Source: DATFVA01 sp963743325
Lineage (GTDB): Bacteria > Bacteroidota > Ignavibacteria > Ignavibacteriales > Ignavibacteriaceae
NCBI GenBank assembly: GCA_963743325.1
Contig: CAVUOZ010000005.1
Location: 620,001 to 684,000, forward strand
Reading direction: 5' to 3'
Length of the DNA: 64,000 nt
The notes under the pieces are model-generated. The model saw nothing but the letters and a program-made list of their open reading frames with translations, ran no database searches and was not told where the DNA came from. Of the stretch, positions 17,132-27,600 are shown piece by piece (positions within the stretch are counted from its first letter, which is position 1; each line of letters starts with the position of its first letter). Position numbers and translations under genes: made by a program.

Positions 17132-18478
17132 ATGAAGTTATTCTTAATTTTCACAATTTCCTTAATAATGGTCATAAATGTTTTTCCTCAGAAAGAGCTT
17201 ACTCTTGATGAGGCAATAAAAATATCACTGCAAAAAAATACCAGTCTGATCTCAAATGAAAATGAATTATTAAGAAGCAATACTAATTTAGATGCTGCTT
17301 ATGGTAATTTTCTACCTGATTTGAATGCATATGGCAGCTGGAATTGGAATAAATCTGATAATGCTGGTTATACCACAACTTATAACGGACTTACTGTTCA
17401 GGTTCCTGCAACGACTACTGAAACCAGGTCATATTCGGTGGGTTTAAATTCAAATGTTGTCCTTTTCGATGGGTTATCAAATTTTGCAAATCTATCGAGA
17501 AGTAAAAACAATGTGCAGGCAGTAAAATATGCGATCGAAGGGAAAAAACAGGAAGTGGTTTTTCAAACCATTAACCTTTATTATGACATCGTAGAAGCTG
17601 ATCAGCTTCTGAAAGTCGATGAAGAAGATGTTAAGCAGCAGCAAAAAAATCTTGAAACAATTGAAGAGAGAAATCGATTAGGATCTGTAACAATGGCTGA
17701 TGTTTATCAGCAGCAGGTACAGGTAGGCAATTCAGAATTGCAGGTAATTAAGCAAAAGAATATTCTGGAAACCGCCAAGAGTAGTTTACTTTACTACTTA
17801 GCTCTGGACGTGCTGCAGAATTATACGTACTCTGATACCCTGACTCAGAAGGAGGTAAATATTTTAAATACCGACATTAATACTGACTTTGACCGTTTGA
17901 GTGAGCTGGTAAATGAAGCCTTAGTTAATAGAAGAGATTATCTTGTTCAGGAATTAAATGTGGAATCGAGCTATGACAATGTCACAATTGCAAAATCCGG
18001 TCATATACCAAGGCTTTCAGGTAATCTTGGATACAATAGTTATGCTAATTCTTTTAAAGAGATTTTCAATTCAAATACCTATACCATAGGCTTAACAATA
18101 AGTCTACCTATCTTTTCAGGATTTTCAACTCAAAACGCAATTCAAAGTGCAGAAGTTGAAGCAATGAATTCTGAATTACAATTACAGGATACCAAAAGAT
18201 TAATCGTTCAAAATTTACAGAAAACTTTTCTTGATCTTGAAGCCGCTAAAAAAGGGCTGCTGGTCACTCAGAAAAATGTAAAAGCTGCTGAGGAAAACTT
18301 AAAAATCGAACAGGAAAAATATAATCTTGGTTCCGGAAAATTATTAGATGTATTAATTGCAAATACTGCCTTTCAAAATGCAAAAACAAATTACATTAAT
18401 GCGCAGTTTCTTTATATACGTCTTAGCGAAGAGTTAAATTATAATCTTGGTATTCTTGATTATACTCAATACGAATAA
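17132..18478 (+). CDS. TolC-family outer membrane efflux protein
   Basis: This 448-aa protein has a signal peptide (about 1-20, ending VFPQ) and two repeated outer membrane efflux protein domains made of long helices (about 25-215 and 240-445). The segment GLSTQNAIQSAEVEAMNSE-like near residue 330 and the final LLDVLIANTAFQNAKTNYI are typical of the TolC coiled-coil repeat. The ATG at 17132 is preceded by TTGGAGC at suitable spacing; the frame's TTG at 17120 lies within that ribosome site. It is the outer-membrane channel of the efflux operon that continues to 24445. The substrate is unknown. Confidence 0.92.
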   Translation: MKLFLIFTISLIMVINVFPQKELTLDEAIKISLQKNTSLISNENELLRSNTNLDAAYGNFLPDLNAYGSWNWNKSDNAGYTTTYNGLTVQVPATTTETRSYSVGLNSNVVLFDGLSNFANLSRSKNNVQAVKYAIEGKKQEVVFQTINLYYDIVEADQLLKVDEEDVKQQQKNLETIEERNRLGSVTMADVYQQQVQVGNSELQVIKQKNILETAKSSLLYYLALDVLQNYTYSDTLTQKEVNILNTDINTDFDRLSELVNEALVNRRDYLVQELNVESSYDNVTIAKSGHIPRLSGNLGYNSYANSFKEIFNSNTYTIGLTISLPIFSGFSTQNAIQSAEVEAMNSELQLQDTKRLIVQNLQKTFLDLEAAKKGLLVTQKNVKAAEENLKIEQEKYNLGSGKLLDVLIANTAFQNAKTNYINAQFLYIRLSEELNYNLGILDYTQYE

Positions 18479-18503
18479 ATTTTAATTATAGGAGTAAGCA
18501 CTC

Positions 18504-19793
18504 ATGAAAAACGGGAAACAAAAAAAGTCAAAAAAGAAATTATATATTTTTGGAGGAATAGGAGTATTACTGATTGCTTTAATTCTGATTGCCCTGATAG
18601 GAGGAAGTAAGGAAGAAATAATACCTGTTCAGACCGAAAAAGTTGAAAGGCGGGATATAACACAGACGGTTGCTGCAACAGGCAAAATTAATCCTGAATT
18701 CCAGGTAGTAATCACCCCGGAAGTAACAGGTGAGATTGTTTCTTTACCCGTTAAAGAAGGTAATCATGTTAATAAAGGGGATCTTTTAATAAAGATTAAG
18801 GCTGATTCCTACATTGCACAAAAGGACAGGGCAGATGCTAATCTTCGGGAAGCTAAAGCTACACTTGCGATGAGAAAGGCTGAGCTTGATAAGCTGACAT
18901 CCGATTACAACAGGGTAAAAGAGCTACACGCGAAAGGATTATCAAGCGATTCAGAGCTCGAAACAGCAAAAAGTTCATATCTATCTTCACAGGCATCTTA
19001 CGAAGCTGCACAGGCAAATGTTTCACAAATGGAAGCAGCATTAAAGGAATCCATCGAACAGCTGAACAAAACCACTATCTATTCGCCTATGACCGGAACC
19101 ATTACAATATTAAATGTTGAACTTGGAGAAAGGGTGCTCGGGAGCGGATTCAGCCAGGGAACAGATATGATGACAGTATCCGACCTGGGAAATATAGAAG
19201 CCAGTGTTGATGTTGATGAAAATGATGTAGTTCTTGTTTCGATCGGTGACACCGCTTCAATTAAAGTTGATGCTTTCGGTGACCGGGTATTCAAGGGACA
19301 AGTGACAGAAATCGGCAACAGTGCAATTTCTGAAGGATTGGGCACACAGGAACAAGTCGTGAATTTTGATGTAAAAATAAAATTAATCAATCCTGATGAT
19401 CAGTTAAGACCTGGTATGTCGTGTAATGCGGATATTCAGACTGAAACAAAACACAATGTTATTTCGGTTCCGATCCAGAGTGTTACGGCAAGAAACCCGA
19501 CTGAAATTGCTGCAAATACTGAAGAAGAGACTGCTGTAAAAGAAGAAAAGAAAAATGGATTCGATCAGAAGAAGCTTCAGGAGATAGTCTTCATTATAAA
19601 AAATAACAAAGCTAAAACGGTTAATGTTGAAACAGGAATCAGTGACGATAATTTTATCGAAGTGAAAACCGGTCTTGATACAGGCCAGCAGGTTGTAAGC
19701 GGAAGTTACCGTGCTATATCAAAAGAACTTGCAGATGGATCTAATGTGAGGCTTGAAGAAAAGAGCAAAACTTTCGGTTCAAATAATAAATAA
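18504..19793 (+). CDS. Efflux periplasmic adaptor (MacA/HlyD family)
   Basis: This 429-aa membrane fusion protein has one N-terminal transmembrane helix (about 10-30) that anchors it in the inner membrane. A split biotinyl-lipoyl domain follows, with halves around GEIVSLPVKEGNHVNKGD and TIYSPMTGTI. They flank a coiled-coil hairpin (about 100-190) that should contact the TolC-like channel. A beta-barrel domain and a membrane-proximal domain complete it. AGGAG precedes the ATG and the gap to the TolC-like gene is 25 bp. It bridges the ABC permease to the outer membrane channel. Confidence 0.92.
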   Translation: MKNGKQKKSKKKLYIFGGIGVLLIALILIALIGGSKEEIIPVQTEKVERRDITQTVAATGKINPEFQVVITPEVTGEIVSLPVKEGNHVNKGDLLIKIKADSYIAQKDRADANLREAKATLAMRKAELDKLTSDYNRVKELHAKGLSSDSELETAKSSYLSSQASYEAAQANVSQMEAALKESIEQLNKTTIYSPMTGTITILNVELGERVLGSGFSQGTDMMTVSDLGNIEASVDVDENDVVLVSIGDTASIKVDAFGDRVFKGQVTEIGNSAISEGLGTQEQVVNFDVKIKLINPDDQLRPGMSCNADIQTETKHNVISVPIQSVTARNPTEIAANTEEETAVKEEKKNGFDQKKLQEIVFIIKNNKAKTVNVETGISDDNFIEVKTGLDTGQQVVSGSYRAISKELADGSNVRLEEKSKTFGSNNK

Positions 19794-19807
19794 AACGGAT
19801 TTGCAGA

Positions 19808-20530
19808 ATGAATATTATAAACATTGAACATATAGCCAAGATTTACCAGGTAGGCAGTGAAGAAGTTCATGCTCTGAGGGATGTTTCGATCAAAATAGAT
19901 AAAAACGAGTATGTCGCAATTATGGGACCATCGGGCTCGGGGAAGTCTACTTTAATGAATATGCTTGGCTGTCTGGATACACCGACTTCCGGTATTTACG
20001 ATTTCAAGGGCAACAGTGTCAGCGAAATGACAGATAATCAGCTTGCACAGATCAGGAATAAGGAGATAGGTTTCGTTTTCCAGACTTTTAACCTTCTGTC
20101 AAGATCTGATGCAATACATAATGTAGAACTGCCTTTGATTTATGCAGGTCTGCCGTATACAGAAAGACGTGAGAGGGCAGAAGCTTCTTTAATTGACGTC
20201 GGTCTTAAGGACAGGATGCATCATAAACCGAATGAACTTTCCGGAGGACAGAGACAGAGAGTTGCCATAGCCAGGGCTCTTGTCACCAGACCATCTATTA
20301 TTCTTGCTGATGAACCGACCGGGAATCTCGATTCGAAAACCGGCGAAGAAATAATGATCCTGTTTAATGAGATATATGAAAAGGGGAATACAATCATCCT
20401 TGTAACTCACGAGGAGTATATTGCCGAACATGCTGCCAGAATTGTAAGGTTAAAAGACGGGTTAATCGAGAATGATAACCCGGTAGTAAAGAGATTTATT
20501 CCAAAACCAAAAGTTGCTGCAGGACTCTGA
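19808..20530 (+). CDS. MacB/LolD-type ABC transporter ATP-binding protein
   Basis: This 240-aa ATPase has Walker A GPSGSGKS (residues 40-47), the signature LSGGQRQR, Walker B ILADEPTGNLDS and the switch histidine in LVTHE. Length and motifs fit the LolD/MacB class, which drives mechanotransmission rather than ordinary transport across the inner membrane. The ATPase is a separate protein here, unlike fused E. coli MacB. It is 14 bp after the adaptor and 31 bp before the first permease. Confidence 0.95.
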   Translation: MNIINIEHIAKIYQVGSEEVHALRDVSIKIDKNEYVAIMGPSGSGKSTLMNMLGCLDTPTSGIYDFKGNSVSEMTDNQLAQIRNKEIGFVFQTFNLLSRSDAIHNVELPLIYAGLPYTERRERAEASLIDVGLKDRMHHKPNELSGGQRQRVAIARALVTRPSIILADEPTGNLDSKTGEEIMILFNEIYEKGNTIILVTHEEYIAEHAARIVRLKDGLIENDNPVVKRFIPKPKVAAGL

Positions 20531-20561
20531 TTAAGACTTAAAAAAGTAATATGGATTTATT

Positions 20562-21797
20562 ATGAATACATTTTTGTTTGAACTGAAGGAAAGCATGATG
20601 ATTGCTCTCAGGGCGATAAGGGCAAATAAAGTAAGGTCAATCCTTACAATGCTTGGAATAATCATAGGTGTTACTTCTGTTGTTGTAATGACAACTGCAA
20701 TTAAAGGAATCGACAATTCCTTCCAGAACGGGATCAGCGCACTTGGTTCAGATGTTTTATATATAGATAAGTGGGCGTGGTTTTCCAATGAAGACTGGTG
20801 GAAGATGCGTAACCGGAAAAATCTCACAATGGAGCAATATGAAGAATTTAGAAGTATGGTGAAACTGCCTTTAGCCACTGCCCCTGTTGCTAATACGCGT
20901 CAGACCGTTAAGTATGTAGACAGAAGAACCGATGGAGTAAATGTTAATGGTTCTTCAGCGGATTATGTCAGGACTACAAATTTCACTTTTTCTGAGGGAA
21001 GGTTTTACAGTGAAATTGAAAGTAAAAGTTCCAGGCAGGTTGCAGTTCTGGGTAGTGAACTTGCAAAAAATCTTTTCCCCCGCGAAAATGCAATTGACAA
21101 GACAATTAAGATTGGTGGAGTTAATTATAAAGTTGTCGGAGTTCTTACCGAGCAGGGAAGTTTTATGCTGGGTGATTTTAATCCCGACAATCAGGTTTTT
21201 GTTCCTATAGGAACAATTTTTAAAAATTTTTCAAATCAGATGCATGGTTCGGTAACATTCAATGTCCGTGCTGCCAGCCCGGCTTTGCTAGAAGATACAA
21301 AGGCTGAGGCAGAAGGAATTATGAGAAAAATCCGCGGCCTGACTTATGATGAGGAGAATGATTTTTCCATTAATCAGCAGGAAGGGTTAATGGATAACTA
21401 CAATCAAGTTGTCGGGGTCATCCAGATTGCCGGTTTATTTATTACGGGTTTATCACTGTTTGTTGGAGCGATCGGAATTATGAATATAATGTTTGTGTCG
21501 GTTAAGGAAAGGACAAAGGAAATAGGACTGAGGAAGGCTATTGGAGCAAAAAGACGGACAATTATGGGACAGTTCTTACTTGAATCGTCGACAATTTGTC
21601 TGATGGGGGGACTGATTGGATTGCTCCTGGCAATACTGTTAAGTATGATGGTTAACCAGTTTATTCCTACTTCTGTGCAGTACGATGCCGTGATAGTTGC
21701 TATTCTGATCTCGTTATTGACAGGAGTTATTGCAGGACTTGCACCGGCTTATACTGCAGCCAAAATGGATCCTGTTGAAGCTTTGAGATATGAGTAA
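20562..21797 (+). CDS. MacB-like ABC permease (first of three)
   Basis: This 411-aa FtsX/MacB-type permease has one N-terminal transmembrane helix in a segment with KVRSILTMLGIIIGV, a large periplasmic MacB core domain (about 45-280), and three C-terminal helices. The cytoplasmic coupling motif ERTKEIGLRKAIGAKRRT is clear, and the chain ends DPVEALRYE. It should pair with the separate ATPase upstream. It is the most diverged of the three permeases in the operon, with a different periplasmic domain. Confidence 0.93.
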   Translation: MNTFLFELKESMMIALRAIRANKVRSILTMLGIIIGVTSVVVMTTAIKGIDNSFQNGISALGSDVLYIDKWAWFSNEDWWKMRNRKNLTMEQYEEFRSMVKLPLATAPVANTRQTVKYVDRRTDGVNVNGSSADYVRTTNFTFSEGRFYSEIESKSSRQVAVLGSELAKNLFPRENAIDKTIKIGGVNYKVVGVLTEQGSFMLGDFNPDNQVFVPIGTIFKNFSNQMHGSVTFNVRAASPALLEDTKAEAEGIMRKIRGLTYDEENDFSINQQEGLMDNYNQVVGVIQIAGLFITGLSLFVGAIGIMNIMFVSVKERTKEIGLRKAIGAKRRTIMGQFLLESSTICLMGGLIGLLLAILLSMMVNQFIPTSVQYDAVIVAILISLLTGVIAGLAPAYTAAKMDPVEALRYE

Positions 21798-21827
21798 GAG
21801 ACTAAAAGCAGAATGATGGAGTAATGT

Positions 21828-23060
21828 ATGAGATTCAGAGAAGTTATAACTGTTGCATTCGGATCGCTCAGAAGTAATAAGCTCCGTACGATGCTGACTG
21901 TGCTTGGAGTAGTTGTAGGCATTTTTTCCATCATTGTGATTATGACAATTATTACTATGCTGCAGAAAACTATAGAAAGCGGTTTTTCCCAATTAAATAA
22001 AAATACATTTCAGATTCAGAAATTTCCACTAATGATGGGGGGCGGTCCCGGCTGGAGAGATAAATTTAGAAACCGGCCTGATTTAACACTCGAAGAATTT
22101 TACAGGCTCGAAGATATGCTTACCCAGGCAATGTACGTCGGCGCTGAACAGTGGCAGTTTGGAAAACAGGTTACTTTCGGGAATAAAGAAACCAATCCCA
22201 ATATTAGCATTGCAGGAATTACTCTGGGTGCAATGAGAACTAATAACTGGAATGTTGAGCATGGAAGGGACCTGAGAACGTCAGATGTTAAATATTCAAA
22301 TGATGTATGTATTCTGGGGCAGGAAGTTGTTTCCAAGCTTTTCATAAATATGGATCCTGTCGGGCAGGTGATCAGAGTCGATGGAAAACCTCTTCAGGTA
22401 ATCGGTGTGCTTGAGAAGCAGCCTTCAATGTTTGGAGAGACAAGAGATTCCTACATAGTAATGCCGATTTCAACCTTTCAGCAGCAGTATGGGAAATATA
22501 ATAATAGTATAAATATTACAGTTATGTCCCGCAGCAAAGAAGATTACAATGAGGTAATTGATGCTGCAACAGGTCATATGAGAACCATAAGGAAAGTACC
22601 TCCCGGGGAGGATGATAATTTTTATATATTCAGCAACGAATCCTTGATAACACAGGTAAATGATATTACTTCAGGAATTAAAATAGGTGCATTGGTTGTA
22701 TCTATTATTGCACTGCTTGCTGCCGGTGTGGGAATTATGAATATAATGCTGGTTTCTGTCACTGAAAGGACAAGGGAAATCGGTATAAGGAAGGCAATAG
22801 GAGCACGGAAAAGTAATATTTTGTTCCAGTTTTTGCTTGAGGCAATAACCTTGTGTATTGTCGGAGGTTTTGTCGGTATCCTTCTTGGAGTCGTGGTTGG
22901 GAACATAGCAGGAAGTTTTTTAAATGCAAAAGCTGCTGTTCCTTTTGATTGGGTTATAATTGGATTATCTTTGTGTGTATTTGTCGGGATTGTCTTTGGG
23001 ACTTACCCTGCGTACAAAGCAGCAAATCTTGATCCGATTGAGGCATTACGTTATGAATAG
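21828..23060 (+). CDS. MacB-like ABC permease (second of three)
   Basis: This 410-aa permease has the same topology as its neighbours: an N-terminal helix with LRTMLTVLGVVVGIFS, a MacB core domain, and three C-terminal helices containing ERTREIGIRKAIGARKS. GGAG precedes the ATG, 31 bp after the first permease. It is a close paralog of the third permease and almost the same length, which points to a tandem duplication. It may form a heterodimer with one of the others (inference). Confidence 0.93.
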   Translation: MRFREVITVAFGSLRSNKLRTMLTVLGVVVGIFSIIVIMTIITMLQKTIESGFSQLNKNTFQIQKFPLMMGGGPGWRDKFRNRPDLTLEEFYRLEDMLTQAMYVGAEQWQFGKQVTFGNKETNPNISIAGITLGAMRTNNWNVEHGRDLRTSDVKYSNDVCILGQEVVSKLFINMDPVGQVIRVDGKPLQVIGVLEKQPSMFGETRDSYIVMPISTFQQQYGKYNNSINITVMSRSKEDYNEVIDAATGHMRTIRKVPPGEDDNFYIFSNESLITQVNDITSGIKIGALVVSIIALLAAGVGIMNIMLVSVTERTREIGIRKAIGARKSNILFQFLLEAITLCIVGGFVGILLGVVVGNIAGSFLNAKAAVPFDWVIIGLSLCVFVGIVFGTYPAYKAANLDPIEALRYE

Positions 23061-23212
23061 GAAGAGTAAATATAATTTTTATCGAAGATTGAATGTTTAA
23101 TGACTTCCGCTCTCTATAGGGCTGCTTAAATAGTTTCTTTAACAGAGGAGTTTTCGGCCTTTCATATTTCTGGGCCGGCATTTAAATTTTAGTTCAACAA
23201 TTATAGAAAATA

Positions 23213-24445
23213 ATGCAGATCAGCCAGATTCTTTCTCTCTCATTCGATTCACTCAAAACCAACCGTTTAAGGACAATATTAACAGTACTTGGAGTTGTAG
23301 TAGGGATTTTTTCGATTATTGTCATTATGACTGTAATAACAATGCTGCAGAACACCATTGAAAGCGGGGTTTCATTCCTTAATAAAAATACTTTTCAGAT
23401 ACAGAAATTTCCGGCAATACATACCGGTGGTCATGGATCTTGGGAAAAATATCGTAACAGAAAAGATATAACATTAGATGATTTCTATAGATTTGAACAG
23501 ATGATGAAGCAGGCGAAGTATGTCGGCGCTGAACAGAGTATGCATGGAAAGATTGTTAAATACGGAAGCAGGGAAACAAATCCGAATATTTCGGTAATCG
23601 GAGTTACAATGGGGTCATTTAAAACAAATGCTGTAACAATAAAGGATGGAAGAGAAATTAATGAATCTGATGTTCAGCATTCGAACGATATATGCGTGCT
23701 TGGAGATGATGTGACTCAAAAACTGTTTCCGAATATTAATCCGGTAGGTTTAACAGTTCGTGTCGATGGGTATCCTTTAAAGGTTATCGGTATCCTTGAA
23801 AAACAGCCGGAATTCTTCGGACAATCAATGGATAATTACATAGTAATGCCTATTACTTCTTTCCAGTCAATGTACGGAAGAAGAACCCGCAGCATAAGTA
23901 TAACAGTGCAGTCTTACGGGAAGGAAGATTATAATTCTGCAATGGATGCTGCTACCGGCTATATGAGAATAATCAGAAAAGTCCCGCCGGGAGAGGATGA
24001 TGATTTCGATATTTTCAGTAATGAATCTCTTGTTGGACAGATAAATGATATTACAGGCGGAGTCAGAATTGGCGCACTGGTTGTTTCAATCATTGCCCTT
24101 CTTGCCGCCGGCGTCGGAATAATGAATATAATGCTTGTCTCTGTTACTGAAAGAACAAGAGAAATTGGAATACGAAAAGCTGTTGGTGCAAAAAAAATAA
24201 ATATTCTTGCACAATTTCTGTTCGAAGCAGTCGTTCTTTGTATAATCGGAGGTTTTATAGGAATTGTACTTGGAATCGGATTAGGCAATTTTGCAGGCAG
24301 TTTTCTTAATGCATCAAGCGCTATCCCTGTGGATTGGGTATTGATAGGTCTTGGCCTGTGTATTTTTGTAGGGGTACTTTTCGGTACCTACCCGGCATAT
24401 AAGGCAGCAAACCTGGACCCGATAGAGGCTTTAAGATACGAATAA
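23213..24445 (+). CDS. MacB-like ABC permease (third of three)
   Basis: This 410-aa permease is very similar to the second permease: both have long identical stretches such as IGALVVSIIALLAAGVGIMN and both end AANLDPIEALRYE. The periplasmic domain differs more (for example HTGGHGSWEKYRNR against GGGPGWRDKFRNR), suggesting divergence of the surface that meets substrate or adaptor. The 152-bp gap before it is wider than elsewhere in the operon and may hold an additional promoter. No strong ribosome site is visible. Confidence 0.92.
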   Translation: MQISQILSLSFDSLKTNRLRTILTVLGVVVGIFSIIVIMTVITMLQNTIESGVSFLNKNTFQIQKFPAIHTGGHGSWEKYRNRKDITLDDFYRFEQMMKQAKYVGAEQSMHGKIVKYGSRETNPNISVIGVTMGSFKTNAVTIKDGREINESDVQHSNDICVLGDDVTQKLFPNINPVGLTVRVDGYPLKVIGILEKQPEFFGQSMDNYIVMPITSFQSMYGRRTRSISITVQSYGKEDYNSAMDAATGYMRIIRKVPPGEDDDFDIFSNESLVGQINDITGGVRIGALVVSIIALLAAGVGIMNIMLVSVTERTREIGIRKAVGAKKINILAQFLFEAVVLCIIGGFIGIVLGIGLGNFAGSFLNASSAIPVDWVLIGLGLCIFVGVLFGTYPAYKAANLDPIEALRYE

Positions 24446-24619
24446 GACAAGTTTAGCGCTTTTCTTTATATTAATCCCCATCCTGTACCAGGAGAGAAAT
24501 TCATAAAATTTAAAGAACCTGAACCATCTCTACCTTTTTTGCAATGCTGTTCCTATGTTTGAATCACCTAATCCCGGTTTTTCTGTGAGGGGAAAGAGAA
24601 TGCTATAATCAATATAGAC

Positions 24620-27600
24620 TTGATAAAAGAAGTATGTAAATTTAGATTGTTACTTCACAAATCTTGTCATCATTTGAGATTCAAACTTTTTTTAATTATA
24701 CCGGGTTTACTCTTTTTTTTGACAATTTCTTTAAGGGCACAGGACCAGTACCTGGTAAAAACCGTCATGGACACTATCCCCGTAAACCTGGATAATCATT
24801 ACAGTCTGTCCGGTGTCTCAATCATACCGTTTTCAGAAAAGATAATATTACGAGGACAAAAACTCAGCAGAAAGGACTATACAATTTCCTATGAAACTGC
24901 TTCATTTAAGCTTTCCGATTCTTTAGCTTATTCAATTTTTGATACTCTCTATGTTTCATACCGTTCATACCGGCTGTCGCTTCAGAAAGAATATAAAAAG
25001 AGAAGCCTGGTCATTAAAGTTAATGAGGGAGGGACTGATACAATACAGGTTGTGAAAAATGAAGCGGGGGAATTTACTTCGGAGGATATCTTCGGCAGCA
25101 GTATAGAAAAAAGCGGAACCCTAGTAAGAGGTTTCACCGTTGGGACTACGAAAGATTTTACTTTAAATAGCGGATTAAGACTTCAGTTGTCGGGTAAACT
25201 TTCAGATGATATTGAAGTAGTTGCTGCCTTAACCGATGAGAATACACCTATTCAACCCGAAGGGAATACAGAAAGACTCGAAGAACTGGATAAGGTTTTT
25301 ATTCAGATAAAACATCCAAACGCTGTGGGCACTTTTGGTGATTACCAGTTGACGCGCAGACAAGGGGAATTCGGAGTGATTGACAGAAAACTGCAGGGGT
25401 TAATGGGTGAGTTTAATTACAAAGATCAATCAGCATATATTTCGCTTGCGAGCTCCCGCGGAAAATTTAATACAAATAACTTTAACGGACTGGATGGTGT
25501 ACAGGGACCTTATCAGCTGGCAGGAATTAATAATGAAAAAGATATTGTGATAATAGCCGGAACCGAACAGGTATTTCTTGATGGAGTTCCGATGAAGAGG
25601 GGCGAAGCGAATGATTATACCATTGAATACTCAAATGCACAAATTACCTTTACGCCGCAAAGATTGATTACTTCGGCCAGCAGAATATCGGTAGATTTTG
25701 AATATTCAGACAGAAAGTTTACGAGAAATTTTTTCGGAACAGGCGTCAAATCTTCCCTGATAGATAACAAACTTGGAATCCAGCTTCAGTATTTGAGAGA
25801 AAGTGACGATTCTAATGCACCGATAGATGTTACACTTTCAAATTCGGATAAAGCTATACTCCAGAATGCAGGGGATGACAGGAACAAAGCAACAAAAAGC
25901 GGTGTAAGTCTCGCCAAGCCCGATTCACTTGGAATTGTCAGAGGGACTTATTTCAAAGTTGATACACTGATCGATAATGAACCCTTTTCATATTATGTAT
26001 ATAATCCGGGTGATTCTGCCGCCATTTATGATGTTGCGTTCAGTTACGTCGGGGATTTGCATGGGGATTATAATAAAGTAAGTCTTGGAAATTATCAGTT
26101 TGTTGGTAAAGGGCAGGGGGGTTATCTTCCAATAATTTATCTACCTGTACCTGAATTGAAACAGGTCGGTAATATTGTTGTTGATGTGAATCCGCTCAAA
26201 GATTTTTTTGTTAGTCTTGAATATTCCGGTAGTCTTTGGGATCAAAACCGGTTATCGACTCTAAACGACGGGGATAATTATGGGTATGCAAGAAATATCC
26301 TTATGAAAATGGACCCGAAGAAAATTGATTTGGGCAGCATTAACCTGGGCAGAATTGGTTTTTCAGTTAAGGACCGATTCATTCAAAGCAAGTATACTTC
26401 CGCGGACAGAATAAATGAAGTTGAGTTTGACAGGTATTATAATGTCTCACAGACTGAAGCCAAAGTTGATGAAACATTACGTGAATTCAATCTCAATTTA
26501 CTTCCGGTTAGTAACATGGTGGTCACATCGTCTTTAGGATTATTAAAAAGAGGAGATGATTTTAAATCTACAAGATATAATAACATCTTCAATTATACTG
26601 ATAATACAAATTTTTCTCTCTTTTATAATTTTGATTATGTAGAGTCTCAGAATAATAACATTAAAACTGACTGGCTCAGACAAAAGGGAAGCGGTTTCTA
26701 TGTATTCTGGTATTTAAAACCGGGTATTGAATTCCTTGCTGAGAAAAAGAAAGACAAGTATGATTTCTCAGATTCACTCCTGAGCAGCAGCTTGAAATAT
26801 TATGAAATCGATCCGTTTCTTGAAATAGTGAATATTGACGGTTTAAGGATCGGGGGCAAATATTCTGTCAGGGATGATTATCTGCCGTTAAATGGAATTA
26901 TGTTGAAACAGGCCAGAGCACTGACACAATATTATGACCTGACTTATAACGGAATAAAAGAAGTAAATACGACACTTAATTTCACATTCAGGGATAAAAA
27001 ATATACCGAGCAGTTTAAGGAGAAAGGTTACCTTGACAACCAGACGATATTAATCAGGTCACAATCCAAGTTTAATTTCTGGAACCCTGTCCTGAACGGA
27101 GATTTATTTTATGAGGTTTCTACGGAAAGAACGGCAAAACTGGAGAAAGTATTTGTGCGTGTGCCGCAGGGGACGGGAAACTACCGTTACCTGGGGGATC
27201 TGAATAATAACGGAATTGCCGATGAAAATGAATTTGAACCTGCAATATATGATGCTGATTATGTACAGGTTACCATTCCGACGGATCAATTGTTCCCGGT
27301 AATAAATCTTAAAACGAGCACCAGGTGGAAAGTGCTGTATGGTGATATTTTTGAAAACGGGTCACTTGCATATAAAATTCTGAAACCTCTTTCTACCGAA
27401 ACCTTCTGGAGAATCGAAGAAAACAGCAGGGAGGAAGATTATAAGAAAATTTATCTCCTTAATTTTTCTGCTTTTCAGAATCCTGAAACCACAATAAACG
27501 GATCCAATTATATTCAGCAGGATATTTTCCTTTTTGAAAATGACCCCGACCTTTCTTTCAGGTTTCGCTACGCACAGACAACGGGATTAAACCAGTTTAG

